Source: PALSA-1444 sp964291045 (lineage in GTDB: Bacteria; Chlamydiota; Chlamydiia; Chlamydiales; Rhabdochlamydiaceae). From it: 64,000 nucleotides of DNA. The position numbers were made by a program, and so were the translations under genes. The stretch covers positions 310,001 to 374,000 of the forward strand of contig NZ_OZ197277.1 in assembly GCF_964291045.1 (NCBI RefSeq), written 5' to 3'. Of the stretch, positions 1 through 7,832 are shown piece after piece (positions within the stretch are counted from its first letter, which is position 1; every line of letters begins with the position of its first letter). The notes beneath the pieces are model-generated. The model ran no database searches. It was not told the origin of the DNA and was given only the letters and a program-made list of their open reading frames with translations.

Positions 1-257
1 TCCCAGTCAATAGAGGACTTTTGCGGGATATAGGCGATGTCTTTACGCACCTCTTTTAAAGGGCGTCCTAAAAAATGGACTGTTCCGTGAGCTGGCTCAA
101 CAAGTCCTAGCATCGCTTTTAAAAGAGTACTTTTACCCGCTCCATTAGGGCCAATAATTCCAATGAGAGCTCCTTCTGGGAGTGAGCAGGATATATTCCA
201 CAAAACAGCTGTTGTATAGTAGTTAACACTTAAGTCACAAATATCAATGGCGCTCAT
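1..257 (-). CDS. ytgB: Metal ABC transporter ATP-binding protein, 3' part missing (YtgB-like)
   Basis: Only the first 85 codons lie in the window; the gene runs off the left edge. The product energises uptake of a divalent metal (iron, manganese or zinc) through an inner-membrane ABC transporter. A Walker A motif GPNGAGKST is at residues 36-44 and the Q-loop glutamine is Q79 in AYIPQK. The start ATG at 257 overlaps the stop of the binding-protein gene in an ATGA, so the two are translationally coupled. The order binding protein, ATPase, then presumably permeases matches the chlamydial ytgABCD operon. Walker B and the signature motif are outside the window, so the YtgB name rests on the neighbour. 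Confidence 0.88.
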   Translation of the reverse strand, partial: MSAIDICDLSVNYYTTAVLWNISCSLPEGALIGIIGPNGAGKSTLLKAMLGLVEPAHGTVHFLGRPLKEVRKDIAYIPQKSSIDW

Positions 258-1213
258 GTTTCACTCCATGCTTTCACTAATACAGAGAGATTATGTTTCA
301 TCATGGATTCATAAGAGTTGTGATCTCCTAACGTGTCAGAAAGAAGATGAGAGGGATAAATTTTTACGTCATACGCTTCAGATTGGCAAATATCGACAAT
401 TTTTCGAAGAGAGTCTTGGCTCACATTTGTTTCTGAAAAAACCACTTTCACGTGATGTTTCTGAATATATGCAATCACTCTTTTTAAATCATAAAAGCTA
501 AGCTGCCCATCAGGGGCTAGCCCTTCAGGAGCACAAAAATAATCTCTCCAATCTTGAAGAGGGTTTTCCACTAAATACCGTCTCGTAAAGTAATTAAAGG
601 CGTCGTGACTGGAAACGAGGTGTTTTTTTTGAGAGGGTATCCTATGAAAGGTTTCTAGCATCAAATGGTGTAGAGTAAGAAGAGAGGCTTTGGTTTCAGC
701 GCCTTTTTGTTCATAGTAATCCTTACCTTCAGGGTCAAAGGTAGAGAGCTTTTCTACAATAGGATCAATAGTATAAGACCATAAAAGGGTATCTAGCCAA
801 ATATGGGGATCGACTTGACCTTTATCTTCTAAGATAAGAGAGGGATCTTTAATGGTAATGAAGTCCCCTAAACAGCAAGCAGAGGGGTGAGATAACAGGT
901 GCTTAAGCAAACTGGGGCTGTGTTCAAGCCCAAGTCCATTAAAGAAGATGACTTGCGCAGAAAGGAATTTTTCTTCATCTCCCTTACGCATTTCATAACT
1001 ATGAGGATCAATTAAAGGATCAATGAGAGAAAGAGAGAAGATCCTCTCACCGCCTACCCTTGTGACAAGATCGTGAATAATCGCATTTGTGCATAGGACT
1101 TTTACATGAGCACTGTCAGCTTTCCATTCACTCAGCTTAGAGGAGGGTTTTTCACACCCGATTAAAAACATTATCATTGCAGCGTAACAAAAACGCATCA
1201 TCCAACATTTCAT
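254..1213 (-). CDS. ytgA: Metal-binding lipoprotein of ABC transporter (YtgA/TroA family)
   Basis: Extracytoplasmic solute-binding protein of the ZnuA/TroA/YtgA cluster that hands a divalent metal to the Ytg permease. I place the start at ATG 1213 because the residues that follow form a lipoprotein signal ending in LIGC, with the lipidated Cys at 20. The upstream extension to 1288 would begin with TTG and put non-signal sequence first. Likely metal ligands are His71 (DPHSY), His137 (DPHIW), His203 (SSHDAF) and an acidic residue at Glu261 or Asp293, the usual spacing in the family. It is 319 residues, a normal length. It is coupled to the ATPase gene by a 4-base overlap. In Chlamydia this operon is repressed by YtgR in response to iron; nothing in this window proves the same here. 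Confidence 0.9.
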   Translation of the reverse strand: MKCWMMRFCYAAMIMFLIGCEKPSSKLSEWKADSAHVKVLCTNAIIHDLVTRVGGERIFSLSLIDPLIDPHSYEMRKGDEEKFLSAQVIFFNGLGLEHSPSLLKHLLSHPSACCLGDFITIKDPSLILEDKGQVDPHIWLDTLLWSYTIDPIVEKLSTFDPEGKDYYEQKGAETKASLLTLHHLMLETFHRIPSQKKHLVSSHDAFNYFTRRYLVENPLQDWRDYFCAPEGLAPDGQLSFYDLKRVIAYIQKHHVKVVFSETNVSQDSLRKIVDICQSEAYDVKIYPSHLLSDTLGDHNSYESMMKHNLSVLVKAWSET

Positions 1214-1303
1214 GATCTTATTATGACAAACTATCCAATAAGATCCTATCGGTAAATCAAAACTGCCGTTTTGTGCACAAAGTTTCAAAGTTAGTCAAAT
1301 GTG

Positions 1304-1323
1304 ATCATTCTTATTCAAATGAT
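1304..1323. promoter_or_regulatory. Inverted repeat in the ytgA / CT066-like divergent promoter region
   Basis: ATCATT at 1304-1309 is mirrored by AATGAT at 1318-1323, with an 8-base spacer, about 90 bases upstream of the ytgA start. The AT-rich dyad loosely resembles sites for Fur/DtxR-type metal regulators. The position suits an operator for the metal-transport operon. This is inference from position and symmetry only. Confidence 0.25.
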
Positions 1324-1449
1324 ACGAATTCTAGTTACGAGATAGTTTTAATATTCTTAAAAAAAATCAAACTTAGTTTATTTGGATTGCAAAAATATTA
1401 TATTTTTTATAGAATTCGAAAAAAACGGTAATTTAAAGGAGTAAAGAAA

Positions 1450-1968
1450 ATGAGCCAAGAGACTATAGGGTCTAAGACAAAAAGCTTAAAAGATATTGAA
1501 GAAATTATTTCCCGTGCAATTAAGAAAGTGGGTGCTAAAAGGGAAAACGATATCTGCCGTTATATTCCTATGAATAGCGGAGGCTATATGCATCATTTTA
1601 CTTTAAAAAAAATGAAAACAAAGCAGCCAGGTGAACTGGGAGCCATGATTGAGAAATTTATCATCAATGCAGATAGACCAGGTATGGTCACTCCTAAGCA
1701 GCGCGCTCCAAGAGGATCTCGTAAAAGAAAAGACCATTTAACTTTTACTAAGACTCAAATTGAAAGAATGCTCGCAATTGCTAAACTTGCTGGAGATAAA
1801 GAGATGGTTTCTGTTCTCTCTCCTAAAAGATCCATGGCTGTATGTAAAAGAGAGCTGATCTCTTCTATTCGTCATAACAGACTTGAGCCAGAACTCTGGA
1901 ATGCTTATGTTGAAGCAATTAACAGTCATCAACTTGCAAACGAATTTTTCAATCAAACAAGCAAGTAA
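1450..1968 (+). CDS. Conserved chlamydial protein of unknown function (CT066-like by position)
   Basis: A 172-residue basic protein with no signal peptide or membrane segment. It is rich in Lys and Arg, with a strongly basic stretch near residue 80 (RAPRGSRKRKD), which would suit nucleic-acid binding. It has a good ribosome site, AAAGGAG, about 8 bases before the ATG. Its position between the ytg operon and the ATP/ADP translocase matches CT066 in C. trachomatis; I make that link by synteny, not alignment. A perfect terminator follows at 1987. No function is known to me. Confidence 0.75.
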   Translation: MSQETIGSKTKSLKDIEEIISRAIKKVGAKRENDICRYIPMNSGGYMHHFTLKKMKTKQPGELGAMIEKFIINADRPGMVTPKQRAPRGSRKRKDHLTFTKTQIERMLAIAKLAGDKEMVSVLSPKRSMAVCKRELISSIRHNRLEPELWNAYVEAINSHQLANEFFNQTSK

Positions 1969-1986
1969 TTTCTCACGTGTTCTTAG

Positions 1987-2019
1987 AAGAGTTTTAAGCC
2001 TGAGCTTAAAACTCTTTTC
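1987..2019 (+). terminator. Intrinsic terminator after the CT066-like gene
   Basis: A perfect 13-bp stem (AAGAGTTTTAAGC at 1987-1999 with its complement at 2004-2016) has a 4-base CTGA loop and ends in a short T-rich run. Confidence 0.8.
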
Positions 2020-2048
2020 TCTTTAATATCACCATTATTTTTTTTAAT

Positions 2049-2076
2049 TTGAAAATTCTCTAGAGTGTGCTAAAAT
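2049..2076 (+). promoter_or_regulatory. Sigma-66/70-type promoter of the translocase gene
   Basis: TTGAAA at 2049-2054 and TAAAAT at 2071-2076 are separated by 16 bases and lie about 80 bases before the translocase ATG, just after the preceding terminator. Confidence 0.55.
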
Positions 2077-2154
2077 GTTTTTCTCTAAAACCATCAGAGA
2101 AGACTTTCGTCTTTTGTCTGAATTAGAGTTTGTAACCTAGAGGAAACAACATAA

Positions 2155-3711
2155 ATGTCTACACAAACGAATACAACAACTCAATTTGGGAAGTTGCGGT
2201 CATACCTATGGCCAATTCACACATGGGAATTGAAAAAATTCCTTCCCATGGCCTTAATGTTCTTTTTTATCAACTTTAATTATACAATTCTTCGCGATAC
2301 AAAAGATTCTCTGATTGTCACAGCTCCAGGATCTGGTGCTGAAGCAATCCCTTTCTTAAAATTGTGGGGAGTTCTCCCTTTTGCGATCTTGTTTATGATT
2401 GTTTACTCAAAACTGAGTAATATCTTAAGTAAGCCAAAATTGTTTTACACAATGATCTCAACATTCATTGGATTTTTTGCTTTATTTGCTCTTGTTCTTT
2501 ATCCGAATAAAGAAATACTCCACCCAACAGAGCTAGCTGATAAGCTTCAAGCTGTATTGCCACAAGGACTTAGCGGACTTGTTGCGATTTTTAGAAATTG
2601 GACTTACGCTCTTTTCTACATCATGTCTGAACTATGGGGAAGCGTAGCTCTTTCTCTTCTGTTCTGGGGATTTGCTAACGACACAACACGTCCTTCAGAA
2701 TCCAAAAGATTCTACGGAGCTCTTGGCGTTGGTGCAAACATTGCGATGCTTGTTTCTGGCCCGCTTATCATTTATTTCTCTAAAATCCAAGATAAGATCC
2801 CAGCTGGCGTTGATGCATGGGGAGTGACTTTAAACTATCTGATTGGAATGGTTGTAGCTTCTGGATTAATTGTGATGGCCATTTATGCATGGATCAACAA
2901 AAACGTCCTTACAGATGCAAGATTCTATGAGCCTGCAGAAGTGACAAAAGCGAAGAAATCAAAACCTAAAATGTCTTTAGGAGAAAGCTTTAAATATTTA
3001 GCGCAGTCTAAATATGTAGGACTTCTTGCGATTTTAGTGATTTCTTACGGTGTGGCGATTAACCTTGTTGAAGTGACTTGGAAAAACCAAGTGAAGTTGA
3101 TGTATTCTAATTCTAACGACTACTCAGCATTCATGGGAGAATACTCTACATTAACAGGTGCTGTAACGCTTTTCATGATGCTGTTTGTTAGCAGTAACAT
3201 CTTAAGACGTTTCGGTTGGACAACAGGGGCTCTTATCACTCCTATTGTGATTTTGATCACAGGAGCTGGATTCTTTGCGTTCATCATCTTTAGAGATTCT
3301 CTAACAGGACTTGTAGCTATGTTAGGAACATCTCCTCTCATGTTAGCTGTGATGTTTGGGCAAGCTCAAAACATCATGAGTAAAGCTACAAAGTACTCTC
3401 TTTTTGATCCAACAAAAGAGATGGCCTACATCCCTCTTGACCAAGAAGTGAAAGTGAAAGGGAAAGCTGCAATTGACGTTGTGGGAGCAAGACTTGGTAA
3501 ATCTGGCGGATCGTTAATCAATCAAGGATTAATTATTCTTTTCGGATCTATCACAGCAATCACACCTTATATTGCGATCATTCTCTTTGCAATTATTTTT
3601 GCTTGGTTATGGGCTGCAAAATCACTCGGAGAGCTTTACAGCACACTCACGAATGAAAAAGAAGAGAGAGTAAAATCTGGAGAGCCTGTTGTTGCAAAAT
3701 CAACAACATAA
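2155..3711 (+). CDS. npt1: ATP/ADP translocase (NTT family)
   Basis: Inner-membrane nucleotide transporter that exchanges host ATP for bacterial ADP, the energy-parasitism carrier of Chlamydiae and Rickettsiae (TLC/NTT family). It is 518 residues with about 12 hydrophobic segments spread over the length, the family's normal size. Typical NTT features are an early NYTILRDTKDSL segment near residue 43 and a late PLDQEVKVKGKAAIDV segment followed by LGKSGGS near residue 450. The ATG is preceded by AGAGGAAA. It has its own promoter and a strong terminator at 3736. The exact substrate (ATP/ADP exchange versus other nucleotides in NTT2-like paralogues) cannot be read from sequence alone. The neighbourhood fits Npt1. 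Confidence 0.96.
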   Translation: MSTQTNTTTQFGKLRSYLWPIHTWELKKFLPMALMFFFINFNYTILRDTKDSLIVTAPGSGAEAIPFLKLWGVLPFAILFMIVYSKLSNILSKPKLFYTMISTFIGFFALFALVLYPNKEILHPTELADKLQAVLPQGLSGLVAIFRNWTYALFYIMSELWGSVALSLLFWGFANDTTRPSESKRFYGALGVGANIAMLVSGPLIIYFSKIQDKIPAGVDAWGVTLNYLIGMVVASGLIVMAIYAWINKNVLTDARFYEPAEVTKAKKSKPKMSLGESFKYLAQSKYVGLLAILVISYGVAINLVEVTWKNQVKLMYSNSNDYSAFMGEYSTLTGAVTLFMMLFVSSNILRRFGWTTGALITPIVILITGAGFFAFIIFRDSLTGLVAMLGTSPLMLAVMFGQAQNIMSKATKYSLFDPTKEMAYIPLDQEVKVKGKAAIDVVGARLGKSGGSLINQGLIILFGSITAITPYIAIILFAIIFAWLWAAKSLGELYSTLTNEKEERVKSGEPVVAKSTT

Positions 3712-3735
3712 GTTTTCTAGATAGATTCTCAATCT

Positions 3736-3775
3736 AAAAACCCCTTTTTCAGAGATCTGGAAAAGGGGTTTTTTT
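3736..3775 (+). terminator. Intrinsic terminator after the translocase
   Basis: AAAAACCCCTTTTT at 3736-3749 pairs with AAAAAGGGGTTTTT, with a short loop and a T run to 3775. It is strong and near perfect. Confidence 0.9.
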
Positions 3776-4200
3776 ATGTCTTATGTGTATTACATAACAT
3801 TAAACAATAAACAAAATGCATTAAAAAAAGGGGCACGGGCCCTCCTTTTTTCAAGCATTTTCATTCTTACTTGATAAGCTTATGTCCACCTTAACAATCA
3901 TAACCCCTCTTGTCCTATTTAGATGCCTATTCCTTTAAACTTCCGCTTTTTCCTCTATGCATCCATATTTTCTACCGCAGCTTTTTAACGGTATCTCGTC
4001 ATTGTTTTCACAAATAGGCTTGAGCTTGGATTTTTGACCTCCTTTAATCAAATGGATTAAAGTTAGCATAACCTAAGAGCAATTTTGATAATCTAATGAT
4101 CATAATCGGACTAAAGAGTAGAAGAGTTTATGGGGCTAAACATCTAAGACTTACAAAAGAGATGAAAAGAGCATATGATTTGGATTAAAGTGGTGAGCCT
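3776..4200. other. Non-coding gap with one hairpin
   Basis: I see no convincing gene here. At 3823-3851 an A-run, GG, a GC-rich centre (GGGCACGGGCCC), then CC and a T-run form a bidirectional terminator-like hairpin. It could end transcripts from the minus-strand methyltransferase gene. The rest is plain AT-rich sequence; no tRNA fold and no open frame with a ribosome site were found. Confidence 0.4.
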
Positions 4201-4785
4201 TTAAGGGACGAAAAATTCAAAAGCTGCCCACCCCTCTTCGGTGATACAATCTGTTTTTTCAAAGTGAAGAAGAGTTGTCCATTTGAGATAGCTGGGTATT
4301 TCTGTTTCTAAAACACCTGATGTGATGAGATGGAAAGGGGGCTTTAGAAAAGGGATGATGGTACTTAAAGCTCTTTCTTGTTCTGAGGAGATCATATTCA
4401 TTAAGATGAGAGAATGCGGAGGAATGTGTACAGGGGGCGCAAGCCCAAAGACAACTTTTTGTTGATTTATGACATTATTTTCACGGGCATGACTGACTGC
4501 TTCTGGATCAATATCATAACCGTAGACAGAAGAGGCTCCAAGAAGCGCTGCTGCAAGAGATAAAATACCGCTCCCACATCCAATGTCAATGACATTTCGG
4601 CTTTGAACAGATTTTGAGAGGAGTTTTAAGGTAAGCCTTGTTGTGGGGTGAGAAAAATCTCCAAATCCAGGACCGGGTAAGAGAGATAAAGAGACATCTT
4701 TTCCGTAATCTTTAAGCAAGAGATGACTTTTTCCCTCTGAAAACCCAGGCGCAAAAAGTTTCCACTGCTCATACCAAAGTGTCAT
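4201..4785 (-). CDS. prmA: PrmA-like class I SAM methyltransferase (ribosomal protein L11 methyltransferase family)
   Basis: A 194-residue Rossmann-fold methyltransferase. It has the PrmA-type motif GPGFGDFSHPTT around residue 39, the SAM-binding loop DIGCGSG near residue 66, the acidic YDIDPEA at the end of strand 2, and NMISSEQ where PrmA usually has a catalytic N-[IL]-L/A motif. E. coli PrmA is about 293 residues and has an N-terminal substrate domain that this protein lacks, so it is the short form. The likely substrate is ribosomal protein L11 (inference). It stands alone on the minus strand, with a gap either side. Confidence 0.75.
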   Translation of the reverse strand: MTLWYEQWKLFAPGFSEGKSHLLLKDYGKDVSLSLLPGPGFGDFSHPTTRLTLKLLSKSVQSRNVIDIGCGSGILSLAAALLGASSVYGYDIDPEAVSHARENNVINQQKVVFGLAPPVHIPPHSLILMNMISSEQERALSTIIPFLKPPFHLITSGVLETEIPSYLKWTTLLHFEKTDCITEEGWAAFEFFVP

Positions 4786-4906
4786 ATCTGAATTTCCTTC
4801 TCTAAAGACTAAAATGCATTATCCACGATTTTATCATTCAGGAGCAATAGATCCCTTTTTTTGAGGAAGTTCCTGTGATAAAAACCGCTCTTTGAAGAAG
4901 AAATGC

Positions 4907-4936
4907 TTGCTCAAAATCCCAAATTTACCTGACAAT
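4907..4936 (+). promoter_or_regulatory. Candidate promoter of the tRNA-Arg gene
   Basis: TTGCTC at 4907-4912 and GACAAT at 4931-4936, spaced 18 bases, lie 12 bases before the tRNA 5' end. The -10 box is imperfect. Confidence 0.35.
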
Positions 4937-4948
4937 ATTAGGTTTCAT

Positions 4949-5022
4949 GCACCGGTAGCTCAGTTGGATAGAGTACATGGCTACGAACCATGGGGTCAGA
5001 GGTTCAAATCCTCTCCGGTGCA
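4949..5022 (+). tRNA. tRNA-Arg (anticodon ACG)
   Basis: A 74-nt cloverleaf. The acceptor stem GCACCGG pairs with CCGGTGC, the D-loop has AGCTCAGTTGGATAGAG, the anticodon stem-loop is CATGG-CTACGAA-CCATG with anticodon ACG, and the T-loop is GGTTCAAATCC. CCA is not encoded. The anticodon A34 would be read after deamination to inosine, as in most bacteria. Confidence 0.97.
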
Positions 5023-5031
5023 TTTTCCCTT

Positions 5032-5649
5032 ATGTTTTTAAGAAAATTCACTTGCGGACCTATTGCAACCTGTGGCTATTTCATCGGTTGTGAACAATCA
5101 AAGACAGCTGTTTTAATTGATGCTCCTCAAGGGATTACACAGCATATTCAAAAGCTTCTTCATCAAACCTCTTTTTCTTTGAAGAAAGTCATTTTAACTC
5201 ACTCTCATTGGGATCATACAGCAGATGTCGCTTCTCTTTTAGAGCAGTTTACTCTTGATGTGTATGTGCATGCAAACGATTACGCTAACTTAAAGCATCC
5301 AGGCTCTGATGGTCTTCCGCTTTTCTTTCCTTTACAAGGCATTGAGACAACATTTTTCTTAAAAGAAGGGGACGTGATTGAAGAGGGGAGTTTAGAGTTT
5401 GACGTGATGGAAACACCTGGTCATTCACCAGGCAGTGTTTGCCTGTGGATGAAAAAAGAGAATATACTATTTTCAGGAGATACGCTTTTTCAAGGAGGCA
5501 TGGGAAATGTCAGCTTTCCTACGTCTAACCCTCTTTTCATGAAACAGTCTCTTCAAAAACTAGGAAAGCTCCCTTTAGACACTGTAGTATACCCAGGACA
5601 CGGGGAGTCCACCACCATTCAAGCAGAAGCTTGGATTAAATCATCTTAA
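5032..5649 (+). CDS. Metallo-beta-lactamase-fold hydrolase (glyoxalase II-like)
   Basis: A 205-residue metal-dependent hydrolase. The binuclear metal site reads His57-x-His59-x-Asp61-His62 (THSHWDH), His131 (TPGHSPGS), Asp150 (FSGDTLF) and His190 (YPGHGE). This layout fits the small YcbL/glyoxalase II-like group that hydrolyses thioesters such as S-lactoylglutathione. The substrate here is unknown. The frame stays open into the tRNA-Arg gene, but I start at ATG 5032, just 10 bases past the tRNA. The peroxiredoxin gene follows after 21 bases, so the two are probably cotranscribed and may serve stress or electrophile defence. Confidence 0.88.
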   Translation: MFLRKFTCGPIATCGYFIGCEQSKTAVLIDAPQGITQHIQKLLHQTSFSLKKVILTHSHWDHTADVASLLEQFTLDVYVHANDYANLKHPGSDGLPLFFPLQGIETTFFLKEGDVIEEGSLEFDVMETPGHSPGSVCLWMKKENILFSGDTLFQGGMGNVSFPTSNPLFMKQSLQKLGKLPLDTVVYPGHGESTTIQAEAWIKSS

Positions 5650-5670
5650 TACGCAAATAGGAATGAACAT

Positions 5671-6258
5671 ATGGCTCATGTATTGATCGGAAAAAAAGCG
5701 CCCTCCTTTACAGCAACAGCTGCAAAAGAGCAGCACATCTTAGAGCAGTTCTCACTAGAGAACTATAGAGGCTCTTATACCGTTTTATTTTTCTACCCGC
5801 TAAATTTCACATTTGTTTGTCCTACAGAGCTACACGCTTTTGAAGAGGCAAAAGAAGAATTCAAACTACGGAATGCAGAAGTTGTGGGTTGTTCAGTAGA
5901 TAGCGTCTATTCTCACTTAGCTTGGTTATCTATGTCTAAAGAGAAAGGGGGCATTCAAGGCGTCTCTTATCCACTGATTTCTGATTTAAATAAAGAGATT
6001 GCAACGCAGTTTCAGGTCTTAAGTCATGAAGGAATTGCTTACAGGGGACTTTTCATCTTAGATCAAGAAGGGATCATCCGTCACCAATTGATTAACGACT
6101 TACCGATTGGAAGATCTGTAGATGAAGTGATAAGAGTTCTTGATGCGTTAATTTTTACACAAAAAGAGGGCTCTGTCTGTCCTGCCAATTGGAAAAAGGG
6201 GCATAAAATGATGGTTCCTTCTCAAGAGGGAGTTGAAAGCTATTTCAAAGCCGATTAA
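5671..6258 (+). CDS. ahpC: 2-Cys peroxiredoxin (AhpC/Prx1 family)
   Basis: A thiol peroxidase that reduces hydrogen peroxide and organic or nitrogen peroxides, using thioredoxin or a similar reductant. The peroxidatic Cys50 sits in FTFVCPTE and the resolving Cys170 in GSVCPANW, so this is a typical 2-Cys enzyme of normal length (195 residues). The YF-type C-terminal extension linked to over-oxidation sensitivity is not obvious. It follows the MBL hydrolase closely. Confidence 0.95.
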   Translation: MAHVLIGKKAPSFTATAAKEQHILEQFSLENYRGSYTVLFFYPLNFTFVCPTELHAFEEAKEEFKLRNAEVVGCSVDSVYSHLAWLSMSKEKGGIQGVSYPLISDLNKEIATQFQVLSHEGIAYRGLFILDQEGIIRHQLINDLPIGRSVDEVIRVLDALIFTQKEGSVCPANWKKGHKMMVPSQEGVESYFKAD

Positions 6259-6326
6259 GCTTGCTGTGAAGACTCTTCTTCAAAAGAGGGGCTTTATTTT
6301 TTAAAACGGTTAACTCAAGATAGTCT

Positions 6327-7832
6327 ATGCATAGTAAGCCAGTTTTTAGTCTTGTACTCTTAGCGCTTTTGCTGATGAGAGGAGTTCAGGGAGAGGCGTC
6401 TTTTTTATCTTTTCCTCTTGATGTTGAAAAGAGGGAAATCACAGAAGAGGCGCCTCTTTGGTTATTTCCCTCACCAGCTGAATTGATTTCTTGCCGGTGG
6501 GTTATGCAAGACCTCATGAGCGGCGAGCCTGAGGTAAAATCGCTTGACTGTCCCAAAAACTCTTTTCTAAGGGATTTTCCTTTGTTAAGAGATGAGTGTA
6601 TTGGCGCTTTAGTTGAAGGGGGAAAGAGGTTAACGGGGTGCATTATTGTGGGGAAAGTAGCTCCTCAGATCGTGATGTATCAACTGAGAGTGTATCATCA
6701 GTTTTTAACAGAGTATGGCTCTCAACCTTTACGAAAAGGGGGGACTTTCACCTTTATTCAAGCGCCCTCTTCTCATTTACGCCTCGTGTACAAAATGCCT
6801 CACCTGCAGCTTGAAGGGGTGGATGATTTAAAAAAAATATGGACGCATGCCCTCATTCAGCTCATGGCAACTTACCGCATGAGAGATCAAATCCAAGACG
6901 CCTTTCCCAGATACTTACAGTCCCAAGAATTAGACTATCTTCTTCCTGTTAATGGGTTAACACTCTCTTTTACAGCAGAGCACTTTAAAGAATTACGGTC
7001 GCAAGAGGGGCCTTTAATGAAGAGTTTAAAGACGCTTCATCATATGAAAAGTGAAGGGTTTAAAGAGATTGAGCTGACTAATGCGGTGTGGAGACTCAAG
7101 AAAAAACTTAAAAAGTATAGCGCCCCTTTGCTCTCAACGCAAAAGAGCGCTAATTACTGGATCCCCTTTTTAATCCACAACCTTCCTCAGGTAAGCCCCT
7201 CCTCACTCATTCCTCTTTCTTTAAAACTTCTCACGCAAATCACACTCCAAGATGTATCTCATGAAATGAACGGTTGGTTTAAAGATGACTTAAGGATCGT
7301 TCAACTCCAAAGTGAAGATAACCGGGATGCAAGTGAGCTCAAACAGCTTTTTCGTCACCACTCTTTAGATAAAACCGTGTGTCAACCCAAAGAATTTACT
7401 CAAGAACCTATTTTGGACCCTTTTTCAGAGCTTATACTCACTGCAGAAGAAGAGGAAATGCTTTTGTATGTGATTCAAAAAGTAGCAAAAACGCATCCCA
7501 TTCAACTTGGACTCATGATCCGGGATCTAGAAAAAAAACGGGTTCAGCTGATGCATATTCATCCGCTAAAATCGATGGCTTTTTTTCTCTCAACACCGCA
7601 CACTGTTAAATGCCTTGAAGAGATCTTAGAGAGCTTATTTAAAGCGCCAAGCTTTATTGGAGACTTTTCAAAAAGGATGAAGCAAGAACTTGGGTCTAAT
7701 CAGTTATTTTCCTATGTGCCAGGCTTTTGTGAAGTGGTAAGGGCTAGCCCAGCTAGAGTATATGCCTACATTCAGATGGGGGATTTTGAAGGGCTAATTT
7801 ATTATCTCATTGATGTGAAAAAGGAAGCTTGA
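6327..7832 (+). CDS. Exported protein of unknown function
   Basis: A 501-residue protein with an N-terminal signal peptide (MHSKP, a hydrophobic core VFSLVLLALLLM, then a likely signal peptidase I site after GVQGEA near residue 24). No lipobox and no later membrane segments are seen, so it should be periplasmic or surface-exposed. I recognise no domain. Its stop overlaps the start of the next gene in TGATG. It is therefore coupled to a membrane sulfatase-fold enzyme and may act with it, for example on an envelope glycan or lipid (inference). The start at 6327 gives a clean signal peptide. Confidence 0.7.
   Translation: MHSKPVFSLVLLALLLMRGVQGEASFLSFPLDVEKREITEEAPLWLFPSPAELISCRWVMQDLMSGEPEVKSLDCPKNSFLRDFPLLRDECIGALVEGGKRLTGCIIVGKVAPQIVMYQLRVYHQFLTEYGSQPLRKGGTFTFIQAPSSHLRLVYKMPHLQLEGVDDLKKIWTHALIQLMATYRMRDQIQDAFPRYLQSQELDYLLPVNGLTLSFTAEHFKELRSQEGPLMKSLKTLHHMKSEGFKEIELTNAVWRLKKKLKKYSAPLLSTQKSANYWIPFLIHNLPQVSPSSLIPLSLKLLTQITLQDVSHEMNGWFKDDLRIVQLQSEDNRDASELKQLFRHHSLDKTVCQPKEFTQEPILDPFSELILTAEEEEMLLYVIQKVAKTHPIQLGLMIRDLEKKRVQLMHIHPLKSMAFFLSTPHTVKCLEEILESLFKAPSFIGDFSKRMKQELGSNQLFSYVPGFCEVVRASPARVYAYIQMGDFEGLIYYLIDVKKEA

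Noticed and set aside
3781..4200. Possible structured RNA gene in the gap after the translocase
   Set aside because: Apart from the terminator-like hairpin I find no conserved RNA landmarks.
4990..5031. Upstream start for the MBL hydrolase inside tRNA-Arg
   Set aside because: The extra residues are translated tRNA sequence, and ATG 5032 matches the family start.
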